A program made the translations under genes and the position numbers. Positions 8,378-17,273 of a stretch of 64,000 nt of DNA are shown here, in pieces. The number at the start of each line of letters is the position of its first letter. Positions within the stretch are counted from its first letter, which is position 1. The stretch comes from an uncultured Flavobacteriales bacterium (GTDB lineage Bacteria; Bacteroidota; Bacteroidia; Flavobacteriales_D; Sanyastnellaceae): positions 1 through 64,000 of the forward strand of contig CALLLH010000021.1 of NCBI GenBank assembly GCA_938082505.1, given 5' to 3'. The notes below the pieces were generated by a model. The model searched no databases, was not told where the DNA came from, and saw only the letters and a list, made by a program, of their open reading frames with translations.

Positions 8378-9658
8378 TCAATTCGAGTTCAGTACGGATT
8401 CCATGCCGATGATCCTGTCCTCACCGTCCGGCCCTGGTGCGTGAACGAAGACCGTGTATTGATTGGGCGTTGTCGCGTGGTCCGCCTCGAAGGCGTGGTG
8501 GGAAACGCCATCGTCGATGGTGACATAGCGGTAGTCATACCAGCCTTGCTTCATCAAGCGGGTCAGGTTGTACTCCTGACGGTCCACATCATACGCCATC
8601 AGGAATCCCGGGTCGAGCGCCCAGCCGGTGAGACCTCCAAACACGAAGACTTCGGGGACATCCCCGAAATCCCTGTGCTCCAGTCGGAAATTCACCTCGA
8701 GGTAATCAGAGGTCAATTCGACATCGTCGAACCGGTCGTTGTGGACCGTGAACGCACCCTTGAGGTCGGGACGGCTCGTCTGCAATCGGAAGCGCCGTGA
8801 GGCATCCTTGCCGAGCTGCACCTTCCACAGGGGACCCTGGCCACTTTGGGATTCTCGAATGGCGTCAATGCCGGGAGCGAGGTAGGCCAAACTCTTGAGG
8901 TCGGCAGAGCGCCACCGGTCCGAACCTGGAAAGGTCAGGTTTGCATCCTGGTCGAAGCGCACGACATCACCCCTCACCACCGAAGCCTTGATGTCGATGC
9001 CCTCCTGCGTCCAATCCACATTCCTCAATGCCGATAGGCGGATGTCCACCATGGGCACCGACCAGCGGTGCCCCGGAGGCAGGGTGACCTCGACTTCCAG
9101 CCGCTGATGCGTGGGCACCCGGTCGGCCTCGAAGGGCCGTTTGAGGGTGATGTCGACATCCGCCAACCGCTCATAGACGACGAATCTTCGGATGAGGACC
9201 ACATTCTCAGGATCCCCTTCCTCGTGGACGACAAGCAGATAATGGCCGCTGCGTGTGGGACGCAGGTCATCGGAGGGGATGGAGGTGTTGACGTGGGTAA
9301 AGGGAATGCTCGTGCCGAAACTCGACTCCGCATTGTCGAGTCTGGCCGGGGACCACCCATCGATGAAGTCCCATTGGGTCAGGTCAGAAGCCCGACTCCA
9401 GTCCGCCGCGCAGTGGACGAGTTGCAATGCGTACTCGGGCCATTCGTCGGAGAGGTCATCAAACTTCAGCAGGAGGGGAGCGTCTCCATTGAGGTCAAGG
9501 AAAGGACCGCCCAATGGAGCTCCTTCCGGGTGCAGCCGCACCGAGCCGATGTGCGGAGCCGTGTAGGCCACGGGAACCTGTTGCCCCAGGGCTGCACCGC
9601 CCCATGTCGCGCAGCACGCGACGAACAACAGGGTGGTGAAGTGGTGAGGTGCCGTCAC
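8378..9658 (-). CDS. Type IX secretion system plug protein (DUF5103 family)
   Basis: A 426-residue exported protein (signal peptide ending ALGQQ). The N-terminal T9SS-plug domain is recognised by the YALQLVHCAADWSRASD and SGHYLLVVHEEGDPENVVLIRRF stretches. The C-terminal part has a beta-sandwich with VFGGLTGWALDPGFLMAYD and YRYVTIDDG. Plug proteins close the periplasmic or extracellular side of the SprA translocon channel, so this gene is direct evidence that the organism runs T9SS. The start is GTG at 9658, supported by TACTTTTG ending 4 bases upstream. It is divergent from nqrA. Confidence 0.85.
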   Translation of the reverse strand: MTAPHHFTTLLFVACCATWGGAALGQQVPVAYTAPHIGSVRLHPEGAPLGGPFLDLNGDAPLLLKFDDLSDEWPEYALQLVHCAADWSRASDLTQWDFIDGWSPARLDNAESSFGTSIPFTHVNTSIPSDDLRPTRSGHYLLVVHEEGDPENVVLIRRFVVYERLADVDITLKRPFEADRVPTHQRLEVEVTLPPGHRWSVPMVDIRLSALRNVDWTQEGIDIKASVVRGDVVRFDQDANLTFPGSDRWRSADLKSLAYLAPGIDAIRESQSGQGPLWKVQLGKDASRRFRLQTSRPDLKGAFTVHNDRFDDVELTSDYLEVNFRLEHRDFGDVPEVFVFGGLTGWALDPGFLMAYDVDRQEYNLTRLMKQGWYDYRYVTIDDGVSHHAFEADHATTPNQYTVFVHAPGPDGEDRIIGMESVLNSN

Positions 9659-9662
9659 GCTT

Positions 9663-9670
9663 CAAAAGTA
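9663..9670 (-). promoter_or_regulatory. -7 promoter element TACTTTTG
   Basis: A consensus TAnnTTTG on the minus strand, 4 bases before the GTG start at 9658. It helps decide for that start. Confidence 0.6.
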
Positions 9671-9755
9671 CCCTTCCTGTGCCTCTGCACTTGCCCTTGT
9701 GGACAATGGAAGTCAGTCGAGGCCCCCACCGCATGTCCAATGGTGCTCTGAGCAG

Positions 9756-9763
9756 TACATTTG
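9756..9763 (+). promoter_or_regulatory. -7 promoter element of the nqr operon, TACATTTG
   Basis: A perfect TAnnTTTG, 28 bases before the nqrA ATG. This is the only such element seen ahead of the seven-gene nqr-apbE operon and the longest leader among the promoters noted here. Confidence 0.6.
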
Positions 9764-9791
9764 CGGCGCAAATTCAGCACGTACACGCGAA

Positions 9792-11147
9792 ATGCCTGCA
9801 TCCGTCAAGATCCGGAAGGGCTTGGACATCCGCCTTAAGGGCCATGTCCAAGGTGCACCCCACGTCCTTCCATCCGCAGACCGCTTTTCCATTCACCCCA
9901 CGGACTTCCATTGTCTCGTGCCGCGCATGGCGGCCAAGGCAGGGACCGAGGTGAAGGCAGGAGAGGTCATTTTCACTGACAAGAAACACCCTGAAATCAA
10001 ATTCGTCAGCGGCGTTTCAGGTACGGTTCAGGAACCGGTGCGCGGTGAGAAGCGCCGCATCATGCGCGTGGACGTCCTGCCCGACGGAGGTGGGGCTGTG
10101 GAGCACGCCAGCCTGGACCCCACCAATCCTGATGGTGCCGCGGTCCGCGCAGCATTGCTCGAGCGGGGGTACTGGCCCATGCTCCGGCAGCGGCCGTTCG
10201 ATGTGATGCCCGCTCCTGACAGCGCACCGCGTGACATTTTCGTCAGTGGTTTCGATACGGCTCCGCTCGCCCCGTCGGCGGCCATGGTGCTGGAGGGACG
10301 CATGGATGGGTTCCGTGCAGGTTTGGCGTTTCTCAATGCCCTGCTCGACGGCGGCCGCAAGGTGCAGCTCGGCGTGAGGACAGGGGACACGACCTTCGAT
10401 AAGGTCACCGAGGCGGACATCACCGCATTCTCCGGTCCCCATCCGGCAGGCAACGTCGGGGTCCAGATTCACCAGGTATGCCCGCTGAACAAGGGAGAAG
10501 TCGTGTGGACAATCGGGATGCAGGATGTCGCCAACATCGGTGATGGACTGATGTCGGGCCGCTATGTCGGCCAGCGCACGGTCGCCTTGACGGGTTCCCG
10601 TTCCCAGCCGGCGCTCTTGCAAACGAACATCGGTACGCCGCTCGCCCACATCATCAAAGACCGGGTCCTCACGGATGGGACACGCGTCATTTCCGGCAAT
10701 GTGCTGACGGGAACCGTGCGCGGTGAGGAAGGCGGACTTGGATTCCATGACCAACAGGTCACATGCATTCCCGAAGGAAACGAGCCTTTGTTCTTCCTGA
10801 CGAAGGGTTGGCTCGGTCCGGGCTTCGACAAGTTCAGCGCGTCCCGCGCCTTCCCGACATGGCTGATGCCCAAGGGGAAGGAGTACGACTTGAACACCAA
10901 CAACAATGGTGAGGAGCGTGCCTTCGTGGTCAGCGGTCAGTACGATGCCGTTTTCCCATTCGATATCTATCCTGTCCAATTGATCAAGTCCATCATGGTC
11001 GGAGACATCGACCGGATGGAGAAGTTGGGCATATATGAAGTGGCACCCGAGGATTTTGCTTTGTGTGAATACGTGTGCACCTCCAAGATCGCCGTCCAGG
11101 ATATTGTCCGCAATGGACTCAATCAGATGATCGAGGAATTCGCCTGA
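9792..11147 (+). CDS. nqrA: Na+-translocating NADH:quinone reductase subunit A
   Basis: A 451-residue cytoplasmic peripheral subunit of the sodium pump. The protein begins MPASVKIRKGLDIRLKG, the conserved NqrA opening; the frame extends upstream but that extension is spurious. Family signatures include the HPTDFHCLVPRMAAKAG region, GDTTFDKVTEADITAFSGPH, and KEYDLNTNNNGEERAFVVSG. NqrA contributes to ubiquinone binding and the structural base of the complex. It is the first gene of nqrABCDEF-apbE; nqrB follows after 28 bases. Confidence 0.96.
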   Translation: MPASVKIRKGLDIRLKGHVQGAPHVLPSADRFSIHPTDFHCLVPRMAAKAGTEVKAGEVIFTDKKHPEIKFVSGVSGTVQEPVRGEKRRIMRVDVLPDGGGAVEHASLDPTNPDGAAVRAALLERGYWPMLRQRPFDVMPAPDSAPRDIFVSGFDTAPLAPSAAMVLEGRMDGFRAGLAFLNALLDGGRKVQLGVRTGDTTFDKVTEADITAFSGPHPAGNVGVQIHQVCPLNKGEVVWTIGMQDVANIGDGLMSGRYVGQRTVALTGSRSQPALLQTNIGTPLAHIIKDRVLTDGTRVISGNVLTGTVRGEEGGLGFHDQQVTCIPEGNEPLFFLTKGWLGPGFDKFSASRAFPTWLMPKGKEYDLNTNNNGEERAFVVSGQYDAVFPFDIYPVQLIKSIMVGDIDRMEKLGIYEVAPEDFALCEYVCTSKIAVQDIVRNGLNQMIEEFA

Positions 11148-11175
11148 ACCAGCAACCGAGAGAAAGAAGAATACC

Positions 11176-12420
11176 ATGAAGGCACTGCACAAACTCGTCG
11201 AGGAGCGCGTCAAGCCCAACTTCACCGGAGAGGGCAAGTTGAAGCGCTTCTGGGTTGTCTTTGACGCCCTGGAGACGTTCCTCTTCACCCCCGGCCACAC
11301 CACAGCCAAGGGGGTGCATGTTCGCGACGGCATCGACCTGAAGCGGACCATGTTCCTGGTCATCCTGGCCATGGTGCCCGCACTGCTGTTCGGGACCTGG
11401 AACATCGGCCACCAGTACTACCTGAGCCTGGGGGACATCACTGCGGCCGATCCCTGGAACGCCATGCTGTTCGACAAGCTCATCGTCGGCGCCATCAAGG
11501 TGGTCCCGCTGATTGTGGTCAGCTACGCCACCGGTCTCGGCATTGAATTCGTCATCGCAGGCATGAACGGACACGCCATCAATGAGGGCTTCCTCGTGAG
11601 TGGCATGCTCATCCCGCTCATCATGCCGGTCGATGTACCCCTTTGGATGGTCGCTGTGGCCACGGCATTCGCGGTGCTCATCGCCAAGGAAGTCTTCGGG
11701 GGTACAGGCATGAACATCCTGAATGTGGCGCTCACGGCGCGGGCGTTCCTGTTTTTCGCCTATCCGAAGCAGATGTCCGGAGAAATCTGGATTCACGATG
11801 TCATGGCCTCCAAGGCCGGCGGCGTCCTGGCCGATGGATACACCGGCGCTACGGCCCTCGGTCACCTTGCCAACACGGTGGGTCAGCCGGTGCAAGGTGA
11901 GGTCTCCAACGGGGTCATGGCCATGTTCGCCGACGGCGGCCTGTTCTCCCTCATGAACTGCTTCATCGGCACCATCCCCGGCTCGGTGGCCGAGACCAGC
12001 GCCCTCGCTGCCCTGATCGGTGCGGCCATCCTCATCTGGACGGGCATCGGCAGCTGGCGCATCATCTCCAGCTTCATCGTCGGTGGCCTCGTCATGGGCG
12101 TCATCTTCAACCAGCTGGGGCTCAATGCCTACATGACCATCGGACCGGTCCACCAGATCGTGATGGGCGGCTTCATGTTCGGTGCGGTCTTCATGGCCAC
12201 CGACCCGGTGAGCGCAGCCCAGACGAACACGGGCAAGTGGATCTACGGATTCCTCGGCGGCTTCTTCTCCATCATGATCCGCGTCTTCAACCCAGCCTAC
12301 CCGGAGGGCGTCATGATGGCCATCCTGTTCATGAACGTCATGGCACCCACCATCGATCACTACGTCATCGAAGCCAACGTCCGTCGCCGAGAGAAGCGAC
12401 TCACCGCCGCTGTTGCCTGA
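11176..12420 (+). CDS. nqrB: Na+-NQR subunit B
   Basis: A 414-residue integral membrane subunit with about ten hydrophobic helices. It carries covalently bound FMN: the acceptor threonine is T226 in DGYTGATALG, which matches the known S/T-G-A-T flavinylation motif modified by ApbE. A second signature, GTGMNILNVALTARAFLFFAYP, is present, as is the characteristic N-terminal LFTPGHTT. NqrB contains the sodium path and the quinone site. An ApbE gene is encoded at the end of the operon, which fits. Confidence 0.97.
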   Translation: MKALHKLVEERVKPNFTGEGKLKRFWVVFDALETFLFTPGHTTAKGVHVRDGIDLKRTMFLVILAMVPALLFGTWNIGHQYYLSLGDITAADPWNAMLFDKLIVGAIKVVPLIVVSYATGLGIEFVIAGMNGHAINEGFLVSGMLIPLIMPVDVPLWMVAVATAFAVLIAKEVFGGTGMNILNVALTARAFLFFAYPKQMSGEIWIHDVMASKAGGVLADGYTGATALGHLANTVGQPVQGEVSNGVMAMFADGGLFSLMNCFIGTIPGSVAETSALAALIGAAILIWTGIGSWRIISSFIVGGLVMGVIFNQLGLNAYMTIGPVHQIVMGGFMFGAVFMATDPVSAAQTNTGKWIYGFLGGFFSIMIRVFNPAYPEGVMMAILFMNVMAPTIDHYVIEANVRRREKRLTAAVA

Positions 12421-12440
12421 CCCAATCCGAAAGCTGAACC

Positions 12441-13181
12441 ATGGCATTCAACAAGAACTCCAACGGATACACCTTCCTCTTCGCCATCGTCATGGTGGTG
12501 TTGGTGGGGGCCATCCTGGCGTCATTGAGCTTGTCGCTCAAGCCACTGCAGAAGGCCAACGAGGCCGAGAAGAAGATGATGAACATCCTCGGCGCCATCG
12601 GCGTGCCGAGCGAACGCGGGGCGGTCGAGTCCGTCTTCGCCGAGTATGTCACCGAGCGCATCTCCATCGACAGCGAAGGCCGTCAGGTCAACACCATGAG
12701 TGGCGAAGTGGACCCGACGAATGCGGGTGACCCCTTCAACATCGATGTGCAGAAGGATTTCCGCAGCAAGGCCCCGGCCAGTGAACTCGATTTCCCGCTG
12801 TTCGCCTGCCGGAAGGATGGGCAGGACCTCTACGTGGTCCCGGTCGTCGGCAAGGGACTATGGGGCCCGATCTGGGGCTATGTCGCCCTCGAGTCCGACA
12901 TGGAGACCATCCATGGTGCTGTGTTCGACCACAAGACGGAAACACCGGGACTCGGCGCCGAAATCAAGGAAGGATTCTTCCAAACACCGTTCAAGGGCAA
13001 GAAGATCAGCAAGGTCGCTCCCCACTTCGCCGTGGTGAAGGGCGGTGCGCCGACCACCGAGTACAGTGTGGACGGCATCACCGGAGGTACGATCACCTCC
13101 AAGGGGGTGGGTGAGATGGTCGACCGGACCATGGGCATCTACCTCAAGTTTTTCCAATCCGCTCCGAAAGCACAGAAGTGA
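12441..13181 (+). CDS. nqrC: Na+-NQR subunit C
   Basis: A 246-residue subunit with one N-terminal transmembrane helix (residues ~10-32) and a periplasmic FMN-binding domain. The flavinylated threonine is expected at T217 in the sequence TGGTITSKG, where the more usual form is SGAT; the central alanine is glycine here. The domain also shows GLWGPIWGYVALESDMETI, typical of FMN_bind proteins. Its stop codon shares one base with the nqrD start. Confidence 0.95.
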   Translation: MAFNKNSNGYTFLFAIVMVVLVGAILASLSLSLKPLQKANEAEKKMMNILGAIGVPSERGAVESVFAEYVTERISIDSEGRQVNTMSGEVDPTNAGDPFNIDVQKDFRSKAPASELDFPLFACRKDGQDLYVVPVVGKGLWGPIWGYVALESDMETIHGAVFDHKTETPGLGAEIKEGFFQTPFKGKKISKVAPHFAVVKGGAPTTEYSVDGITGGTITSKGVGEMVDRTMGIYLKFFQSAPKAQK

Positions 13182-13873
13182 TGAGCACCGAAACGACCAC
13201 CGCAGTCGAGAAGAAGGAGTCGCTGTTCTCGAAGAAGAACCGCAAGCTCCTGACCGATCCGCTCGACGACAGCAATCCCATCACGGTGCAGGTGCTCGGC
13301 ATCTGTTCCGCCCTCGCCATCACGGTGCAGGTGCAGCAGGCCGTCATCATGTCCCTCGCCGTGCTCTTCGTGATGATCGGCGGCAACGTCATCGTCTCCC
13401 TCATGCGGAACATCATTCCGGACCGCATCCGCATCATCGTCCAGCTCGTCGTGATCGCCTCCCTCGTGATTATCGTGGACGAGGTGCTCAAGGCTTACAG
13501 CCCGGACATCTCCGAGAAGCTGTCCGTCTTCGTCGGCCTCATCATCACCAACTGCATCATCATGGGCCGCCTCGAGGCGTTCGCCCTCGGCAATAAGCCC
13601 GGGCCAGCCATGCTCGACGCGGTGGGCAACGCCATGGGGTACGCCTGGATCCTGTTGGCCGTGGCCCTCGTGCGTGAGGTGTTCGGCAGCGGCGCCATCA
13701 GCTTCCCGGGTATGGGACAGGTGAAGTTCCTGCCTGATAGCTGGTTCTACGCCAATGGCGGCTTCTACGAGAACAACAACCTGATGATCCTGCCTCCGAT
13801 GGCCCTCGTGACCGTCGGTGTGATCATCTGGATCCAACGCGCCCGCAACCGCAGCCTCATCGAGGAGAACTGA
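13181..13873 (+). CDS. nqrD: Na+-NQR subunit D
   Basis: A 230-residue membrane subunit of the NqrDE/RnfAE fold with six predicted helices. NqrD and NqrE pair to hold an iron centre inside the membrane. Recognisable stretches are [20 protein letters not shown] and [23 protein letters not shown]. The ATG at 13181 overlaps the nqrC stop by one base, so translation is coupled; a GTG one codon earlier is less likely. Confidence 0.96.
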   Translation: MSTETTTAVEKKESLFSKKNRKLLTDPLDDSNPITVQVLGICSALAITVQVQQAVIMSLAVLFVMIGGNVIVSLMRNIIPDRIRIIVQLVVIASLVIIVDEVLKAYSPDISEKLSVFVGLIITNCIIMGRLEAFALGNKPGPAMLDAVGNAMGYAWILLAVALVREVFGSGAISFPGMGQVKFLPDSWFYANGGFYENNNLMILPPMALVTVGVIIWIQRARNRSLIEEN

Positions 13874-13887
13874 TCAAAGAACTGACC

Positions 13888-14502
13888 ATGGAATACCTCA
13901 GCATTTTCGTCAAGGGGATCTTCGTCGAGAACATGATCTTCGCCTACTTCCTGGGCATGTGTTCGTACCTCGCCGTCTCCAAGACGGTGAAGACGGCCGT
14001 CGGCCTTGGATTCGCCGTCATTTTCGTACTCGGCATCACCGTGCCGATCAACTACCTCCTCGAGAACTTCGTCCTCAAGGAGGGCGCCCTGACCTGGCTC
14101 AGCCCGGAATACGCCACCGTAGACCTCAGCTTCCTCAGCTTCATCATGTTCATCGCGGTCATCGCGTCCATGGTACAGCTCGTGGAGATGATCGTCGAGA
14201 AGTTCGCGCCTGCCCTGTATGGCGCCCTCGGTATTTTCCTTCCGCTCATCGCGGTGAACTGCTCCATCCTCGGGGGTGCCCTGTTCATGCAGGAACGCCA
14301 GTACCCGAGCATCGGTGAGGCCACGGTATTCGGGCTCGGTTCCGGCGTGGGCTGGTTGCTGGCCATCGTGGCCATCGCCGCCATCCGCGAGAAGATCCGC
14401 TACAGCAACATCCCGGATCCGCTCAAGGGATTGGGCATCACCTTCATTCTGACCGGCCTCATGGGCATGGCCTTCATGGCCTTCATGGGCATTGAAATCT
14501 GA
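13888..14502 (+). CDS. nqrE: Na+-NQR subunit E
   Basis: A 204-residue membrane subunit, an inverted-topology relative of NqrD. It shows the conserved opening [20 protein letters not shown] with the membrane cysteine that helps bind iron, and the second conserved cysteine in [20 protein letters not shown]. Fourteen bases separate it from nqrD. Confidence 0.97.
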   Translation: MEYLSIFVKGIFVENMIFAYFLGMCSYLAVSKTVKTAVGLGFAVIFVLGITVPINYLLENFVLKEGALTWLSPEYATVDLSFLSFIMFIAVIASMVQLVEMIVEKFAPALYGALGIFLPLIAVNCSILGGALFMQERQYPSIGEATVFGLGSGVGWLLAIVAIAAIREKIRYSNIPDPLKGLGITFILTGLMGMAFMAFMGIEI

Positions 14503-14513
14503 GCGTAGAAGAC

Positions 14514-15809
14514 ATGACCACCACAATTCTTCTCACCATCGCGTTCTTCCTGGCTGTCATCCTATTGCTGGTCAGCCTGCTTCTGTTCGCGAAGTCACGG
14601 CTGTCGCCGAGCGGCAAGCTCACCCTGGTCATCAATGGCGAGCGGACGCTCGAGGTTGACGGCGGCAGCACGCTGCTGACCACGCTGGGCAACGCGGGAG
14701 TCTTCCTGCCTTCTGCCTGCGGCGGTGGCGGCACCTGTGTGCAGTGCCGTTGTCAGGTGCCGGCTGGTGGAGGGACAATCCTTCCGACGGAGGAGCCCCA
14801 CTTTTCGCGCAAGGAAATTGCAGACCACTGGCGATTGGGTTGCCAGGTGAAGGTCAAGGAGGACATGGAAATCCAAGTCCCCGAGGAAGTCTTCGGCATC
14901 AAGAAATGGGAGTGCGAGGTCGTTTCCAACTACAACGTCGCCTCCTTCATCAAAGAGTTTGTCGTGCGCCTGCCCGACGGTGAATCGCTGGACTTCGAGG
15001 CCGGAGGATACATCCAGGTGGATGTGCCCACCACGGTCGTCGAATACAAGGACATCGACATCACCGCGCACCCTGAGCACCACAAGGACCCGAACACCTT
15101 CCAGAGTGAGTGGGACAAGTTCGGCTTGTGGGACCTCAAGATGGTCAACGACGAGCCCATCGTCCGCGCTTACTCCATGGCGAACCACCCGGCGGAGGGC
15201 AACATCGTGATGCTCAACATCCGGATCGCCACCCCGCCGTGGGATCGGGCCCGCAACGCCTGGATGAACGTCAATCCGGGCATCTGTTCGAGCTTTGTCT
15301 TCGGATGCAAGCCGGGCGACAAGTGCACCATCAGTGGCCCCTACGGCGAGTTCTTCATCAAGGAGACCGATGCCGAGATGGTCTACATCGGCGGTGGAGC
15401 GGGCATGGCGCCGATGCGCAGCCATTTGTTCCACCTGTTCCACACGGTGAAGACCGGCCGGAAGGTGACGTTCTATTACGGCGGGCGTTCCCGACGGGAG
15501 TTGTTCTACCTCGACGATTTCCGGAAGATTGAACAGGAGTTTCCCAACTTCAGTTTCCACGTGGTGCTCAGCGATCCCACGGAGGAGGACAATTGGAACG
15601 AGAAGAAGAGCATCGACGATGACGGTGACGGATTCCTCGGGTTCGTGCACAATGCCGTCATCGAGCATCACCTCAAGCCGCACGAGGCCCCGGAGGACAT
15701 CGAATTCTATTTCTGTGGTCCGCCGCTCATGAACCAGGCCGTGCTCAAGATGTGCGACGACTGGGGTGTGCCGCCGGAGAACGTGGCCTTCGACGATTTC
15801 GGAGGATGA
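14514..15809 (+). CDS. nqrF: Na+-NQR subunit F, NADH-oxidising FAD/2Fe-2S subunit
   Basis: A 431-residue electron-entry subunit. It has one N-terminal membrane helix (residues ~4-26), then a plant-type ferredoxin domain with cysteines C69-x5-C75-x2-C78 and a fourth in LGCQVKV. The FAD domain follows, with RAYSMANHP (the RxYS FAD motif), and then an NADH domain with [14 protein letters not shown] and [10 protein letters not shown]. Length matches the family. It overlaps apbE by four bases. Confidence 0.97.
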   Translation: MTTTILLTIAFFLAVILLLVSLLLFAKSRLSPSGKLTLVINGERTLEVDGGSTLLTTLGNAGVFLPSACGGGGTCVQCRCQVPAGGGTILPTEEPHFSRKEIADHWRLGCQVKVKEDMEIQVPEEVFGIKKWECEVVSNYNVASFIKEFVVRLPDGESLDFEAGGYIQVDVPTTVVEYKDIDITAHPEHHKDPNTFQSEWDKFGLWDLKMVNDEPIVRAYSMANHPAEGNIVMLNIRIATPPWDRARNAWMNVNPGICSSFVFGCKPGDKCTISGPYGEFFIKETDAEMVYIGGGAGMAPMRSHLFHLFHTVKTGRKVTFYYGGRSRRELFYLDDFRKIEQEFPNFSFHVVLSDPTEEDNWNEKKSIDDDGDGFLGFVHNAVIEHHLKPHEAPEDIEFYFCGPPLMNQAVLKMCDDWGVPPENVAFDDFGG

Positions 15810-16921
15810 TGTTCCGTTTGCAACATTCAGGGAAAACCGCCAGCCATGTGCTGGCGGTCCCGTTTGTGGCCGTCGGGCTGTCTTTCGGCTGCGGTGGAGG
15901 TCCCGATGCCGAAACGACCGCGGGACTCCAGGAGCATCGGGGAGAAGCGCAGGGGACGACCTACTCCATCAAGTATGTGGCAGAAGCTGACGCCCGGTTG
16001 GACGATGCCGTGTTCGAGAATGTACTCGAGATGGTGGACCGCGAGGTCAACCTGTGGCGTCCGGATAGCCGGATCAACGCCATCAATGACTGGGGGCGAT
16101 CGGATTCCCTGTTTGGCTTCGTGGACTCGACGCAGATCATCGGACCCTTGTGGGCCCTTTCCGAAGAGCTGCACGGGCTGACCCGAGGTGCCTTCGATCC
16201 GACCGTGAAGCCCCTTGTCGAGCTGTGGGGATTCGGCCTTTCCGAGATGGGAAATGTGGATGGAAATGCCGTAGACAGCGTGATGGCTTTCGTCGGCATG
16301 GTGCCCGACCGCTTCGACATGAACGAGGAGGAGGAAAACGGACATTACAAGGCCACATGGGTGCGCAAGGGGGATGGCCGCGCTGCGCTTGACTTCAATG
16401 CGGTGGCCCAGGGGTATACCGTGGACTTGCTGATGGAGGCCCTGCGGGAGCGGGGGATGGAGAATGCGATGGTCGAGCTTGGGGGAGAGGTTTCCTGCAG
16501 GGGAAACAATGCGTTCGGAGAACCCTGGCGGATTGCCGTCGATCGCCCTGTGGAGGGCAGCGATCAGGCGGACCGCTCATTCGAGCTTGTGGTGGAGGTC
16601 CGGGACAGGGCGATCTGCACCAGTGGGAGCTACCGCAAATTCCATGAGGTGGACGGCCGAAAAATCAGCCACACCATCGATCCGGGAACGGGATGGCCAG
16701 CGGCCAACGGACTGTTGAGTGCCACGGTGATGGCACCCACAGCGGCCTATGCGGATGCCCTGGCGACGGCATTCATGGTCATTGGTGCCGACCAGACCCG
16801 GGGCTTCCTGTCGTTGTACCCTGAACTTCAGCTGGATGTGCTGCTGATGTCCGATGATGGGGAGGGCGGCTATGACGTCTGGACCTCTCCGGGATTCGAC
16901 GCCGTGTCCCAACGGCCCTGA
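15806..16921 (+). CDS. apbE: FAD:protein FMN transferase (flavin-modifying lipoprotein)
   Basis: A 371-residue ApbE. It transfers FMN from FAD to threonines of exported proteins, here most likely NqrB T226 and NqrC T217 from the same operon. The start is the ATG at 15806 that overlaps the nqrF stop (ATGA). The N-terminus is a lipoprotein signal with lipobox LSFGC, so C29 is the lipidated residue. Family motifs include [48 protein letters not shown] and [11 protein letters not shown]. Being a lipoprotein places it on the periplasmic side, where the flavinylated domains are. Confidence 0.96.
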   Translation: MMFRLQHSGKTASHVLAVPFVAVGLSFGCGGGPDAETTAGLQEHRGEAQGTTYSIKYVAEADARLDDAVFENVLEMVDREVNLWRPDSRINAINDWGRSDSLFGFVDSTQIIGPLWALSEELHGLTRGAFDPTVKPLVELWGFGLSEMGNVDGNAVDSVMAFVGMVPDRFDMNEEEENGHYKATWVRKGDGRAALDFNAVAQGYTVDLLMEALRERGMENAMVELGGEVSCRGNNAFGEPWRIAVDRPVEGSDQADRSFELVVEVRDRAICTSGSYRKFHEVDGRKISHTIDPGTGWPAANGLLSATVMAPTAAYADALATAFMVIGADQTRGFLSLYPELQLDVLLMSDDGEGGYDVWTSPGFDAVSQRP

Positions 16922-16923
16922 AT

Positions 16924-17136
16924 TCAGGCGCCCTCAGGAAGTTCTTCCTGCTTGCAGCGGTCACCCCGGCTGGCCCCACAGATGGAGCAGGAACCATCCT
17001 CACTGTTCAGGAACGGATTGTTGCTGGAACAGGTCCCGCTGAATTCGCCGTCCTTCTTGACGAGGATCTTTATGGCGATACCAGCAACGCCGAGGGCGAG
17101 GAGGCCGATGGCGAGAAAGACAGTCGAGTTGAACAT
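16924..17136 (-). CDS. Small four-cysteine membrane protein, NqrM-like
   Basis: A 70-residue protein. Residues ~4-24 form one hydrophobic helix. The soluble tail contains C36, C50, C53 and C61 within GTCSSNNPFLN and CSICGASRGDRC. Proteobacterial NqrM (DUF539) is also a short single-helix protein with four conserved cysteines that delivers iron to the NqrD/NqrE site. Similar small proteins sit next to apbE in other Bacteroidota nqr loci as far as I recall. It lies convergent to apbE with two bases between the stop codons, and has its own promoter element. NqrM function is inferred from topology, cysteines and position, not from clear sequence identity. Confidence 0.65.
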   Translation of the reverse strand: MFNSTVFLAIGLLALGVAGIAIKILVKKDGEFSGTCSSNNPFLNSEDGSCSICGASRGDRCKQEELPEGA

Positions 17137-17140
17137 GCGT

Positions 17141-17148
17141 CAAAGTTA
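17141..17148 (-). promoter_or_regulatory. -7 promoter element TAACTTTG before the NqrM-like gene
   Basis: A perfect TAnnTTTG on the minus strand, 4 bases before the ATG at 17136. Confidence 0.6.
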
Positions 17149-17225
17149 AGGGGTCATGAATTCCCGAAACAGTGGTATATATGTGCTTTTAGTGGGATGA
17201 AACAAATGATTCGATAGAATAATAG

Positions 17226-17254
17226 TTGTATTCGTCGAAGGCTTTGTATCTTTA
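17226..17254 (+). promoter_or_regulatory. Promoter of the 573-residue secreted protein, with an embedded near-palindrome
   Basis: A TTG at 17226-17228 and TATCTTTA at 17247-17254 are separated by 18 bases, close to the Bacteroidota -33/-7 arrangement. The spacer contains TTCGTCGAA (17231-17239), an odd-centred palindrome whose reverse complement differs from the two ATCGACGAA copies before the giant gene at 26990 by one base. The surrounding intergenic stretch (17150-17273) is visibly AT-richer than the coding DNA. Confidence 0.5.
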
Positions 17255-17273
17255 AGGTTCCAGATTCCTTCAC

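Noticed and set aside
10017-12447. Two long minus-strand frames (462 and 442 codons) opposite nqrA and nqrB
   Set aside because: Antisense to well conserved nqr subunits and full of His/Asp/Glu-rich shadow sequence.
16917-16928. 12-base palindrome CCTGAATTCAGG at the apbE/NqrM-like convergent stops as a terminator
   Set aside because: The palindrome follows from two stop codons facing each other and there is no T-run. A similar case (TCAGGCCTGA) occurs at 60298-60307. No terminator is supported.
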